From: Corythucha ciliata
Lineage: Eukaryota; Arthropoda; Insecta; Hemiptera; Tingidae
Length of the DNA stretch: 64,000 bases
Direction of reading: 5' to 3'
Assembly: GCA_038030265.1 (NCBI GenBank)
Contig: CM075942.1
Location: 70,808,926 to 70,872,925 of the forward strand
The position numbers and the translations under genes were made by a program. Below the pieces are notes generated by a model. That model made no database searches and was not told the DNA's origin. It saw nothing but the letters and a program-made list of their open reading frames with translations. Shown here in pieces: positions 43,785-54,309 of this stretch. Every line of letters starts with the position of its first letter. Positions within the stretch are counted from its first letter, which is position 1.

Positions 43785-43859
43785 GGCTGTTGACGGTGCT
43801 TCCTCAACTTCGGTACACGATTTCTTTGTGGTGAAACCGAGATATTTCATGAAAATTGG

Positions 43860-45264
43860 CACATAGCTATTTCTAACCAATTAAATTGTCAGTATGGATT
43901 CACTTTTTGGAAAAAAAAAAATCTGAGGGTGGGTTCCCCCCGCAACGAAAGCTTCGGTACACGTTTTCTTGGACAAAAATGCAATATAATTTTTTTTATT
44001 ATTTTTTCGCGAATCTTTGAGGTTGCCAAATTGTCACTATGGATTCACTTTTTTCAAATTTCAATTTTTTTTTAAATTTTCATTTTTTAAAAATCGTGGC
44101 CTTCATAAAAATGTTTATTCGCACCGTAAATATTTGAGGAAATAGGTTGAGAATACAGTCACAATTTTTTAAAACGTATTCATCAACACTTTCGTATTGT
44201 TTTAAGAACTTATTCCTAATTAATAGCAATTTTATTTTCGTTGAAATGAGGATTCCACCTCGTGGCGCCGTGCTGCGGCTACTTTGAAAAGGTGGATTCT
44301 ATACAATTATTCGTTGGACTCGAGATGCTACCACCCCCCCTCTAACTTCACTATCATAGCTACCCTACTTGTCCAACAACTCCCTCAAGGTTACAGAAAG
44401 TATGTTTTTTTTTTTCCTCTCATGTCTTGTCTTGTCTTTTGAGTTTTGTGGGCTGAAAAATACGTGAGGATCGTTCCCGGGCTAGGCCGGCGAAACAATC
44501 TACCGTCTTCGGGAGTTGTTTCATTTTTTGTTTTTTGCCTAAAAAACAGAACTCGCAGAATAAGAATAAAATAAGTTTAATACTGATTAACCCCCGGACG
44601 AACCAATTGATTTTTAGCGTTCGAAGAACTCGTCGCTGTGGCTGATCCAATATGGGGGGGGATAATGGGGGAAACTACCCCCTCCCCCAGGATTTCAGGA
44701 AAGTTGATTTTTAAAGAAAGATAAAGAGAATATCACGACGATTAGCTGAGGACAAGCGGTGGTTAAGAAGCTTATTTGTCAATTCTCGTTTCTCGCATAA
44801 AAGAAAGACTACCCCTTCCCTGCAATGCCAATTTTCTAGCCTCACCTTGTCATAAAGTCGTCAAACAATGTCATACCTCAAACCTGACGCTTTTCTGACT
44901 TCTGGGATTTTCACGTCAGGCAGAATCGCAGAGCGCCGTTTCTGCTTCCAAATATTAAACTCTGGGATGTCGAGTGGTGTTTTTAAAGCAAGTTGTAGTC
45001 AAGGAAGCAGGTTACCAAACGGGGTAGTTACAGGAAAAAACTCCGGGACTAAGTTTGATGACTGATTTTAATGTTTTTAGGTGTGCTGAGTCTGATTTTT
45101 AACTCTGCCCAACGTTACAACCCCGGCGACAAGGCGAAATTTTAGTGGATTTTTAACCATCGTGTTTTTGGGGCGTTTTCACCACGCCATCGCTTGTAAT
45201 AGGTTTTAAAACATGGTTTCCGCTCATTTATTATGTTGTTAGAACATAATAATGTTCTAAAATT
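43860..45264. other. Left interior of TTAA element, non-coding
   Basis: AT-rich. TTCGGTACACG and related phrases (near 43809 and 43951) repeat, as does GTCAGTATGGATTCACTTTT / GTCACTATGGATTCACTTTT (43888 and 44033). No convincing gene. Confidence 0.45.
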
Positions 45265-45955
45265 ATTATGTTTTGAAGGCCGATATACCAAATTCACTTA
45301 GTCACCTCCATATAGGGAGCAATTAGGTACGTCTCCTCTACTTCAGCAGGCACATTCGTCACAATTTTAGGGTAATTTAGGTGACAAACCCTGAATGAGC
45401 ACACTTTTTTTTATTATGAAACGCTCGCGTCCAACGGAAGAAATTTTCATAAGCCTTATCATTGGAAGTTGCGTGAAATATTGTTCTTTATATATTCGCT
45501 AAACAATCCATAGACAATTTTGTGAGATAAGTTCATAACGCAAGGCGTCCAGTTTGGCTAAACGTTCTTCAGATGGGTGCGTTTATAATCCCCCTATGCC
45601 ATTTTTCAAAATGTATCCTTGATTTCGATAAAACCGGTTCGTCATCGAAAAATTTAGGCATACCCATTAAATTTGGCATAGTTGTTCACGTGGCTTCCGC
45701 TATTCCATGCGATCGAAGATAAACGCGAATGGGAACTTGTGGCTTTTTTCGTGGTCATCAAACTAAGCCTAAAAGAACAAAAGAACGATTAGTTGTTAGT
45801 CCACATATTTCACCAAATCAAACAAAAGGCCCTCAAATCCAAATTTGAGATGGTGCTGTGCCAACACCCGACGTGGAATCTCCAGGATTTTTTTTAGGAA
45901 ATGGAAGGATGTGTATCTGAAAGATCTTTGTTAGAAAAATATAGACTTTCGTTCT
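45265..45955 (+). repeat. Direct repeat, copy A
   Basis: Starts GAAGGCCGATATACCAAATT and ends near GTGTATCTGAAAGA. Copy B is at 46921-47446 and continues after the hAT insertion at 52167-52305. Identity is high by eye (about 95 percent in the first 500 bp). No protein recognised. Confidence 0.85.
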
Positions 45956-46340
45956 CTGACTTACGCGGTCTCGTTTTTCTTGTACACGCTTACACCCCCT
46001 CCCCTCCCATAAACATGAATTTGCGCATATTCTCAACTTTAGCAGCCTGGTAGCGTTTTTATCCCGTGAGCGATGCTTCTTAATTACGTTATTCGCAATG
46101 GTGTTATTCGCCCATTGCCCGAAAAAAATACTCACAACGCGTTGTGGGAATTGAAAATAACGCGGAGAAAAATAAAAGCTCAAAGGATTAAAAGGCTTCA
46201 TAATAAGAAAAGTTTCTAAATTGGATTTTAACTCTCAAATCTCCAAATTGTGTTTTTTATTTATTTTTTTATGTGTAAACAAACACATGGGATGCCAGGT
46301 GTATTCTTGAAGTCCGTCTGGTTCTTCGTTTGCTTCAACA

Positions 46341-46620
46341 TTCCCCCCGGTTTGCCGTTTGGCAAACCTTTAGTGAGGATATCTGCCAACTGCCTTCCGG
46401 TAGGGATGTGTTAGAGTACGAAGCTTGATACTTTTCTCGAACGAAATGATAACGAACTTCAACATGCTTTGTTCGAAAATCGAACCATTCTTCAATTTTG
46501 AAATCTGCATGCCCAAAAAGGTGTCCAGATTTCCGGTCGTGATCTTGAATTCTTCTTTCCGCAAAAACCTCCGATTTCAAGCTTTTTTTCATTGTGGCAT
46601 CCAAAGTCGAAATTGATGTA
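46341..46620 (-). pseudogene. Second Copia fragment: RNase H end and polypurine tract
   Basis: On the minus strand, KHVEVRYHFVREKY, then in another frame RYPH and KGLPN-like residues before a GGGGGGAA purine tract (46341-46348). This is the conserved end of Copia RNase H, distinct in sequence from the Copia that hosts the whole insertion. TGTTGAAGCAAACGAAG right after the tract (46340 downward) looks like a 3' LTR start; its end was not identified. Confidence 0.75.
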
Positions 46621-46920
46621 GTTCACATTAGTTTTCCATTTCATTTTCAAACGAGATTGTATACCTTTATTTCTGTCCGTTTCTATCCGTGTTAACTGGT
46701 GTGCTGAATCCGAATTTTATCTAAAAACTCTAACTACTGCCAAATAACACCATGCTAGTGATGTAGAGTAGATTCTTAACCAAAGAAATCAGTAGCAATA
46801 GTGAAAATAAACGACATATTAGCACTCATGAAGTATAGCACTTGGGACCTGCAAGGTGCGTAACAGGTGTTGATGGGCAGCAGCTTCTAGGGGGAAAAGA
46901 GGCCATGTTGCTGCTCTCTT

Positions 46921-47446
46921 TGAAGGCCGATTTACCCAATTCACTTTGTCACCTCCATATAGGGAGCAATTAGGCACGTCTCCTCTACTTCAGCAGGCAC
47001 ATTCGTCACAATTTTAGGGTAATTTAGGTGACAAACCCTAAAAGAGCACACATTTTTTTTTATTATTATGAAACGCTCGCGTCCAACGGAAGAAATTTCC
47101 ATATGCCTTTCATTGGAAGTTGCGTGAAATATTGTTCTTTATATATTCGCTAAACAATCCATAGACAATTTTGTGAGATAAGTTCATGACGCGAGGTGAT
47201 CAGTTTGGCTAAACGTTCTTCAGATGGGTGCGTTTATAATCCCCCTATGCCATTTTTCAATATGTATCCTTGATTTCGATAAAACCGGTACGTCATCGAA
47301 AAATTTAGGCATACCTATTAAATTTGGCATAGTTGTTCACGTGGCTTCCGCTACTCCATGCGATCGAAGAAAAACGCGAATGTGACCTTGTGGCTTTTTA
47401 CGTGATCATCAAACTAAGCCTAAAAGAACAAAAGAACGATTAGTCT
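46921..47446 (+). repeat. Direct repeat, copy B (left part)
   Basis: Homologous to 45265-45795. It is cut at ATTAGTCT by the hAT insertion, and the remainder resumes at 52167 with ATTTCACCAAATCGAACAAA matching copy A at 45808. Confidence 0.85.
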
Positions 47447-47539
47447 CAGGGGCGTAGCCAGCCCGTGATCAATGGGTGGGCAGCCAGCTAGACACGGGTC
47501 CACAGTTGGGCGCGGGGGGGGGGGGCACATCTTGAGAAA

Positions 47540-48510
47540 AAATTTTAGCGGATGAAATCCAGAAAAGGACATTTTGCGGCTAAGACTGAGGAAAAACACC
47601 CATTCAGGGCTTAAATTGAGTAATAGCGCTGATTCACGTTAAACGTGAGAAATAAATGTCATTATTCGCGGTTGAAATTGAGAAAACATACCAATTTGCA
47701 GTTTCCACGATGCAAAGTCCGCGACGAAATAAAGAAAATGCTCTAATTCACGGGTTATAGAGCTCTTTACACAGCTAAAATTGACGAAATAAATGGCCCG
47801 TTCAATGTAGAATTGAGAAAAATCACTCACTTGCGGCTAAAATTTGGGGGAAAACGCCAATTTACGGCTAAAATTGAGAAATGGTGCTTATTCACGCAGG
47901 TAAAATTGTAAGAAGGCGCCAGATCGTGGTTTCTCAAACAAACATCTCGGTAAACATTGCGAAAAAGTGCTAATTTACCGTTTTTATACATATATATGGC
48001 AAGTTTGCGGGTACAATTGAGAAAGAGCGCGTACATTTTTGAAAAAGTGCTTATATTCACGGCTAAAATTAAGGAAAATTGTTCGTACGCAGGTGAAATT
48101 GGTTTTGCGATGCAACTTCCAAGTCAAAATTAATGAAATTCGCTCACATGCGGGTTATGTGGACCTTTTCACTGCTACAATTTGAAGGGGGAAAAAATTG
48201 CTCAAGGCAGAATTGGGGAAAAGCACTAATTTGCTGCTATAATTGAGGGAAAACGAATTGGCAAAATTGTCACCGTTTGTTGTTGATTGATGGAATTGTC
48301 GTGGCTAAAATTGAGAAATTGCGTTCATCCAGAGGTTAAATTGAGGAAAAACTGTTCTTTTGCGGCTGAAGTTGACAGATCGAACGCACCAACTCGCGGT
48401 TAGGCTATGCCCAGTGATGGCCGCAATTGAAATAATAAATAAAAAAGCGTAATTTCACGGTTTTTTGAGACATTTTAACGGCTAAAATGAAGAAAATGGG
48501 TTATTAATAT
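47540..48510 (-). repeat. Minisatellite, orientation A, inside hAT element
   Basis: Same family as 1440-3835 (GGCTAAAATTGAGAAA with CACTAATTTGCGG-like units). Its presence within the termini of a hAT element shows that the repeat travels with, or expanded inside, a transposon. Confidence 0.8.
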
Positions 48511-48577
48511 TACCAGTTTTTAAGCCATACAACTTGATTAATGTTATGTTTTTAGGGTTTTGGCTTTTTTCTTCTTC

Positions 48578-48578
<1 letters not shown>

Positions 48579-48608
<30 letters not shown>

Positions 48609-51600
48609 GAGTGAGTGAGTGAGTTTATTATGAACACCAAAGTGTGGTAACATAATCGTCAATAACATAATCGTCAATAGTATAAATTATTAATTAGGCA
48701 AGACAATAAATTATTAAATATAGCCACAACAATGTAACAATCACTTTACAGATAGACAATTCCCCTCATAGATAATACAAAGGATCAAAAATTCCTCAAA
48801 AGAATAGATTATATAATTAGTGAAAAACAATTTTAACTTAGCTTTAAATGTCACAAAATCAAGTTTTAAAAAAGCTTCCGGCAGTCTATTATAAAATTTC
48901 ACACCCCACCAATCCACCTTACCCTGAGACTTTTTAAGCCTGTAAAATGGCACGACAAGTCTCCCTTTGCTACGCGTGTGATAATTTTGAACCCTGAGTA
49001 TATTCGAATCATTCTTTGTAGAGTGAACATGGAGCAAGGAGTGGTATATATAAGATGCTGGCAGAGGCATGATTTTAAGGCTTCTAAAGTCTTCTCTGCA
49101 ATCATCCCTGAACTTCCTATTTGTAAGAATTCTCACAACTTTACGCTGGAGGGAGAAAATTGTCTTAGCGTGAGGACTATGCCCCCACGCAAGCAGTCCA
49201 TAAGTGGCCAGTGAGTGGAACAGCGCAAAATAAGCAGTCAGAAGAACAGGCAATGAGACACAATGTTTCAGACATCTAATAAGAAAAGAGACCCGTGACA
49301 ATTTATTTGTTAAGAAGGTACAATGGCGATCCCAAACCAAGCGGCTATCGACACATATCCCCAAAAACTTCGCAAAAGATCTTGCATCATCCACAGCGTC
49401 ATTCTTAAGGCCAAAATCCACATGCACTGTCTTTTCGCCATTTAAAGCTAAACGATTAGCTGAGAACCAATTTACAGCATCGGCTAAGACTTCATCAGCT
49501 TTTATGGCAGCAGCCGCTCTTGAAAACTCATTAACTAAGAGGGTAGTATCGTCAGCAAAAAGGATGCAACGAGCAGATGTGGCTGCCGGGAAGTCATTTA
49601 TAAATATTAGAAATAGTATTGGCCCCAAAATAGACCCTTGGGGCACGCCATAAAGAATATCGCTCAGGTCAGAAACTTCATCGCCCAATTTAACCGCTTG
49701 TTTTCTATTAGAAAGGTAAGACTTAATTAAGTTCATGGAACTCGGTGAAAAGTTGTACCAACTTAATTTTGAGAAGAGAATATCATGGGGGACACTATCG
49801 AATGCCTTCTTCAAGTCAATGAACAAGCCGCTAACGCATTTCTTTTCCTCAAAACTCATCAAGACACTGTCAACTAAATCAAGCATCGCAGCCGTAGTGC
49901 TTTTACCCGACCTGAAACCATACTGCCGCGACGAAAAAAGCTCCAGTCTATCAAAAAAATCTACAATGTCGTTTTTCATGAACCTCTCAAGCACTTTGGA
50001 AAAAACGGGCAAGATGCTGATCGGCCTGTAATTGTTAGGATCCGTTTTTTCTCCTTTTTTGTACAAAACTGACACCAGCGATACTTTCAGAGCACTAGGA
50101 AAATGGCCTGAAGAAAGGGAACAGTTTATTAAATGTGTAAGCTGTGGGAGGACAGTGTCGACAATTCCTACGAGAATAGGAGCGCTCAGTCCGTACCAAT
50201 CCAGAGATTTGCTCATATTTAAAGACAGAACACACCGTTTCACCGCCAGTTCATCAACTTGATTAAATTCAAAAGCTCCATGAGGAGTCGTAATTGGTTT
50301 GAAGTCACAGAAATCAACGTTACCTGTCCTAATATTTGCCAAAACATTTTTGTCAATGATAGTTGTAAAATGATGATTTAGCTCACTAGCACTAAATGGA
50401 GGTAACGGGCTACTTTTGTTATTGTTTCTCTGTTTGTTTATTAGGTCCCAGGTAGCCTTTTGCAGATTACTAGAGTTTCTTATTTTATTATCGTTGTATG
50501 CAATTTTAGCTGCATTGACCGCATTTTTATATTCTTTTCTTAACTTGCGTTTCATATCATCAAAGGAACCATCGTTGCAGCAGTTCGATAAGTTAATCAC
50601 AGTTTCAAGTCTTGCCTTTAGCTCATACAAATCCTTCGAATACCAGTGTTTATCAGTATCATTAGATTCTTTTACATTTACTTTTTTAAAAGGAAAACAT
50701 AGATTAGAATAAAAGCTTATTATGTCAACAAACGAAGTCCATCTAAAATCTAGGTCAAGTTCAGGATCGTAAACAAACGCCCAGTCTAAAGTACCTAAAT
50801 AATTACAAAGAGAGTGCAAGTTTTCTAAATTTAAAGGTCGGATTAATTTTTCTTTACGTTTCGGTTGTAACAAATTGCTAGTGCACGAGATACTAATAAA
50901 TTGGGCGGTGTGATCGGAAAGACCTGGGTCTATCTGTTTAACTTGACACTCATCAGAGCTGAAATTAGTAAAAACTACATCTAATAGGTTTGAACCGCGA
51001 GTACAACTTTTCTCACGTAAATAAAACCCGAACATTTCAAAGAGGCTAATAACCTCGCCTACTATTTTGTTCGACTCGTCATTAAAATGTATATTAAGGT
51101 CACCAGTAAACAAGGTATTACTTCTATAAACCTCATGCAATGTTTTCTCCAAGAGTTGCAAAAATATCCTTATGTCCCCTTGAGGCGGTCTGTAAACCGT
51201 GACAACATTTAGCTTAGGTTGCAGTAACTGCACAGCTGCTATTTCACAATGAAACTGTATAGAGAACGACTCGGCCTTCTTCAAGGGTAACGCATCAGTA
51301 TTATTGCGTACAAATATTGCAGCACCACCGTGTTCAGAATGTGTTCTTGAAAAGGAAGATATTAATTTATAACCCGGAAAACGGAAAACATTATAAAGTT
51401 CCTCCCTCATCCACGTTTCACTGAATAAAAGTACATCTAAATTCATGTTGTTCGAGATGATGAAACTCTCTAATAGGTTTACCTTATTTCTAATAGACCG
51501 AATGTTATAATGACAACAATTTATTCGTATTTCGCTAAATTTATTTTTATCCGGACATTGCGTCTTCGTTTTCACTGACCCGCTGATTTGCGAGAAGTCT

Positions 51601-51705
51601 TCGTTACCAGTGCCTAGTCAGACGTCTGGTAATGGAAGGGACTGCGATTGAGCTTTGTTCGTTTCCTGAGCTTTCGCCTTCTTTTGCTGAAGGTATCGTC
51701 AGAGA
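48579..51705 (-). mobile_element. LINE of CR1/L2-like type, 5'-truncated
   Basis: Minus-strand element. The 3' end has an AATAAA signal (plus 48624-48629), a short CTCA tandem and a poly-A tail (plus-strand T run 48579-48608). ORF2 is complete. Upstream (51576-51705) only a short Arg/Lys-rich piece that may be the end of ORF1 remains. No target duplication could be fixed because both flanks are T-rich. It is nested in the hAT element 47447-52158. Confidence 0.82.
48741..51575 (-). CDS. LINE ORF2, intact endonuclease-reverse transcriptase (944 codons)
   Basis: The longest open frame in the window and the only undamaged LINE pol. The endonuclease occupies about residues 15-230: INCCHYNIRSIRNKVNLLES, DVLLFSETWM (Glu), LFTGDLNIHFND and DPGLSDHTAQF. 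The RT is at about 450-720: NYRPISILPVFSKVLERF, SRQYGFRSGKSTTAAMLDL, SGLFIDLKKAFDSVPHDIL, GVPQGSILGPILFLIFIND and the catalytic CILFADDTTLLV. There is no RNase H, and the C-terminus ends soon after a conserved WWGVKFYNRLPEAF. Motifs place it near CR1/L2/Jockey-type LINEs. All catalytic residues are present, so the protein may be functional. Confidence 0.92.
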   Translation of the reverse strand: MKTKTQCPDKNKFSEIRINCCHYNIRSIRNKVNLLESFIISNNMNLDVLLFSETWMREELYNVFRFPGYKLISSFSRTHSEHGGAAIFVRNNTDALPLKKAESFSIQFHCEIAAVQLLQPKLNVVTVYRPPQGDIRIFLQLLEKTLHEVYRSNTLFTGDLNIHFNDESNKIVGEVISLFEMFGFYLREKSCTRGSNLLDVVFTNFSSDECQVKQIDPGLSDHTAQFISISCTSNLLQPKRKEKLIRPLNLENLHSLCNYLGTLDWAFVYDPELDLDFRWTSFVDIISFYSNLCFPFKKVNVKESNDTDKHWYSKDLYELKARLETVINLSNCCNDGSFDDMKRKLRKEYKNAVNAAKIAYNDNKIRNSSNLQKATWDLINKQRNNNKSSPLPPFSASELNHHFTTIIDKNVLANIRTGNVDFCDFKPITTPHGAFEFNQVDELAVKRCVLSLNMSKSLDWYGLSAPILVGIVDTVLPQLTHLINCSLSSGHFPSALKVSLVSVLYKKGEKTDPNNYRPISILPVFSKVLERFMKNDIVDFFDRLELFSSRQYGFRSGKSTTAAMLDLVDSVLMSFEEKKCVSGLFIDLKKAFDSVPHDILFSKLSWYNFSPSSMNLIKSYLSNRKQAVKLGDEVSDLSDILYGVPQGSILGPILFLIFINDFPAATSARCILFADDTTLLVNEFSRAAAAIKADEVLADAVNWFSANRLALNGEKTVHVDFGLKNDAVDDARSFAKFLGICVDSRLVWDRHCTFLTNKLSRVSFLIRCLKHCVSLPVLLTAYFALFHSLATYGLLAWGHSPHAKTIFSLQRKVVRILTNRKFRDDCREDFRSLKIMPLPASYIYHSLLHVHSTKNDSNILRVQNYHTRSKGRLVVPFYRLKKSQGKVDWWGVKFYNRLPEAFLKLDFVTFKAKLKLFFTNYIIYSFEEFLILCIIYEGNCLSVK

Positions 51706-52166
51706 ACTTTTTTTTTTTTTTTCAAAAAACATTAATTAAGATAAGCGAAAATGTGTTTTTTTTTTTTTTAGTGAGAAAAAACCGCAAAATTGGTTTTATG
51801 GATCGAAATACAAGACATTTGAGGAAGAAATGTCAGTAAAAGTGATGTCTTAGTGGTCGAAATCAGTGATACTGGTTGCTTAGTGAGGCAGAGATTCTAA
51901 TGTGCATAATTTGGTTTTCATAAAAAAAACAACAACAAAAAAAAACAAAAACAAAAAACAGCGAAATTGGTGTATGCATTAGTAGGCGAAATTCGAGTAA
52001 TTGGTTCTGATGCTGAGCAATTCCTGCGAAAGTTTTAATCATTAAAAAAGAGTTGAATTTTAACTTTTTGATGGAATTTGGGGGTGGGCACCTGCCCCAC
52101 GAAATCTGCGCTTTTGATTCTAGTGGAGGGCAACTGCCCACCCCTGGCTACGCCCATGATTAGTCT

Positions 52167-52305
52167 TCACCGATGGTCTCAGAGATATTTCACCAAATCG
52201 AACAAAAGGGCCCTCAAATCCAAATTTGAGATCGTGCAGTGCCAACACCCGACGTGGAATCTTCAGGATTTTTTTAGGAAATGGAAGGATGTGTATCTGA
52301 AAGAG
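52167..52305 (+). repeat. Direct repeat, copy B (right part)
   Basis: Resumes copy B after the hAT element: CACCAAATCGAACAAAAGG, TGCCAACACCCGACGTGGAA and GAAATGGAAGGATGTGTATC match copy A at 45809-45927. Confidence 0.8.
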
Positions 52306-52735
52306 ATTGCCAAGCGTTTATCAGTTTGTCCAGCTTCAGGCTCCAGCTAATTTTCCGTCAGCGGCAGAAAATGGTCAATTTTTGACGGGCCATATCTCAG
52401 GAACCATTAGTCGTACGGAGATACAATTTGGCTTAAATAGTCGTAAACTTAGTATTTCAAAAATGCAAAGGAGCGCAATCATCGAAAAGTACTTAGTTCC
52501 AGAGATACAACCGATTGAGTATAAAAAGTAAGAACATTTCCAGTTTTTTGCGATTTTCGACGTGCAGCCGACCGATTTTTTGTTGGCAAAGTTCAGATTC
52601 GGATTCAGCACCCCAAGAAACATAAGATCCGTTGACAAAACTACTTCTATGCGTTTGTCCCGGCCAATTCCCCATTTGACTGGACTAAATCTTGTCATTT
52701 TAATACTCTTCTCATCTAAAGATGATACAAAGAAT
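52306..52735. other. Interior of TTAA element, unassigned
   Basis: Short open frames on both strands (52307-52531 plus; 52375-52698 minus) overlap each other and lack recognisable motifs. Confidence 0.4.
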
Positions 52736-52937
52736 AGGGGTACTCAAATAATCAGCCTGTAAAAACCTGTAAAGGAGTATTTCCCTGTAATTAAGTAAAA
52801 TTCCACTCCCCTCCTGTCTATACGTTGCTAAAGAATCTCGTTTCTTTAGTAAGGCATGGACAGGGGGGGGGGGATTTTACTTAATTACAGAGAAATACTC
52901 CTTTACAGGTTTACAGGCTGATTATTTGAGTACCCCT
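52736..52937. repeat. 202-bp palindrome
   Basis: The left arm begins AGGGGTACTCAAATAATCAG and the right arm ends with its complement. The arms are about 97-100 bp with a few-base centre (CTAAAGAA / TTCTTTAG). Differences are small indels and the expanded G run at 52863-52873. AAT lies on both sides, a possible 3-bp target duplication. A foldback MITE. Confidence 0.85.
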
Positions 52938-53053
52938 AATGAGTCACACAACGAACTCCTTACGCCCTTGTGCCTTGTGAGACATATAGGCACTACCTGG
53001 CCGCTTCGTTCAATGGCTCGTCCAGATTCGACTCAATCTTGTTCAAGTGTCGC

Positions 53054-53302
53054 TAGAGAACCTTTAAAACACAGGTACTGCAACACGGATTTCAGCGCCA
53101 TATTTGGTCCCTCAGTTGTTAGGGTAAACAAAATATCATGAATGAAAAAATTGTCATCGTAACTGCAAACAAACGCGGAACGCGATCGAAATAAATCAAA
53201 AAATATTACTTGTCAATGAGATCAGGTGATAATTATAATCATGTGAGGGACCAAGCATGGCGCCGATTTCCGTATTGCAGTACTCGTGTTTTATAGTGCC
53301 TT
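53054..53302. mobile_element. hAT-like MITE, copy 1
   Basis: The termini TAGAGAACCTTTAAAACAC and AAGGCACTATAAAACAC (reverse complement of the right end) lead into longer inverted repeats (GTACTGCAACACGGA). Target duplication AGTGTCGC is exact (53046-53053 and 53303-53310). A second copy is at 61788-62053. Non-coding. Confidence 0.88.
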
Positions 53303-53499
53303 AGTGTCGCTAGACATGGATGGTATCTCCATAACGCTGGGAAAAACCACCGCCAATGGATAGTGTGCCCATAACAGCTGCTGTGTTTGTTGTGCGCGAA
53401 GTTTAATTATTTTCTGAGGTCACATTTCTTTTGAGTACATACATTGAGCACTCCAAGAGAGAAGTGGAATGATATCCATTGCGAGTTCCTTTCACAATT

Positions 53500-54309
53500 A
53501 ACGCATCGCTGGTTTTCCTCAAGCAAACTGCCATAACTCCGACAATTTTCGTCGCACGTAATAATGAAGCACACCACTGAAATGGCACAAAATTGTCTTT
53601 TTATTATGTCTACGTGGTTTTGGAATCAGCTTGAGTTAAAGGCCCTTAATACTGGGCTGAATTTCCAAGTTGTCCTCTTTTTCCACCAAACAAGGGTTTT
53701 CTAACAGCTTTAATTTCACACACAGCATTATCAAGATGAGTCGCTCTGCGGAAAAAACTTTCCAATGACCTACGATGAAATGGATATTGCCACTGTAACA
53801 GCCAAGATATTTGGACAAAGGTTTGAAATTGTCAAGTGTAATTGCCAAAATAAGGATGTTGTAGCCACTGGAAATAAAAGAGAACTATCGTCTTATTGGT
53901 GGATGATTAAATCCAAATCGCTAAATCGGTCTCAGAAAATTATAAAAATACGAATGCAGTGAATTCATCACTCATACACCCCCCCCCCTCATAGGGCCCA
54001 CACAAAACACAATAGGTATTTCGATTTATTTATTTATTTATTTTTTTTTTTGTATCATTCGTGTTTCATAACGAATGCTCGATGTGCTGTGAGTGAAATT
54101 AAAGATGTTAGAAAACACGTGTTGGTAAAATAGGACAACTTGGGAATTCAGCTCAGCATTAACGGCCTTCAACTCAAGCTGATTCCAAAACCATGTAGAC
54201 ATAATAAAAAGACAATTTTGTGCCCTTTTTAGTGGCGTGCTACAATATTACGTGCGACGAAAATTGTGAGAGTTATTGCAGTTTGTTTGAGGAAAACCAG
54301 CGATGCGTT
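53500..54309. repeat. Long inverted repeat, ~235-bp arms
   Basis: The left arm 53500-53735 and right arm 54075-54309 are reverse complements at roughly 85-90 percent by eye, with a spacer of about 340 bp. Shared blocks include GGTTTTGGAATCAGCTTGAG and CAATTTTCGTCGCACGTAAT. The spacer has poly-C (53981-53990) and ATTT tandem sequence. Short ORFs in the arms mirror each other and are not genes. Confidence 0.85.

Larger units (their letters stand above)
47447..52158. mobile_element. hAT-type element with exact 8-bp target duplication
   Basis: The left end CAGGGGCGTAGCCAG and the reverse complement of the right end CATGGGCGTAGCCAG are inverted repeats. The 8-mer ATTAGTCT flanks both (47439-47446 and 52159-52166), and the flanks join into a continuous direct repeat copy B. 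The inside holds minisatellite (orientation A) and a LINE. No hAT transposase is visible, so the element is non-autonomous. Confidence 0.9.
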
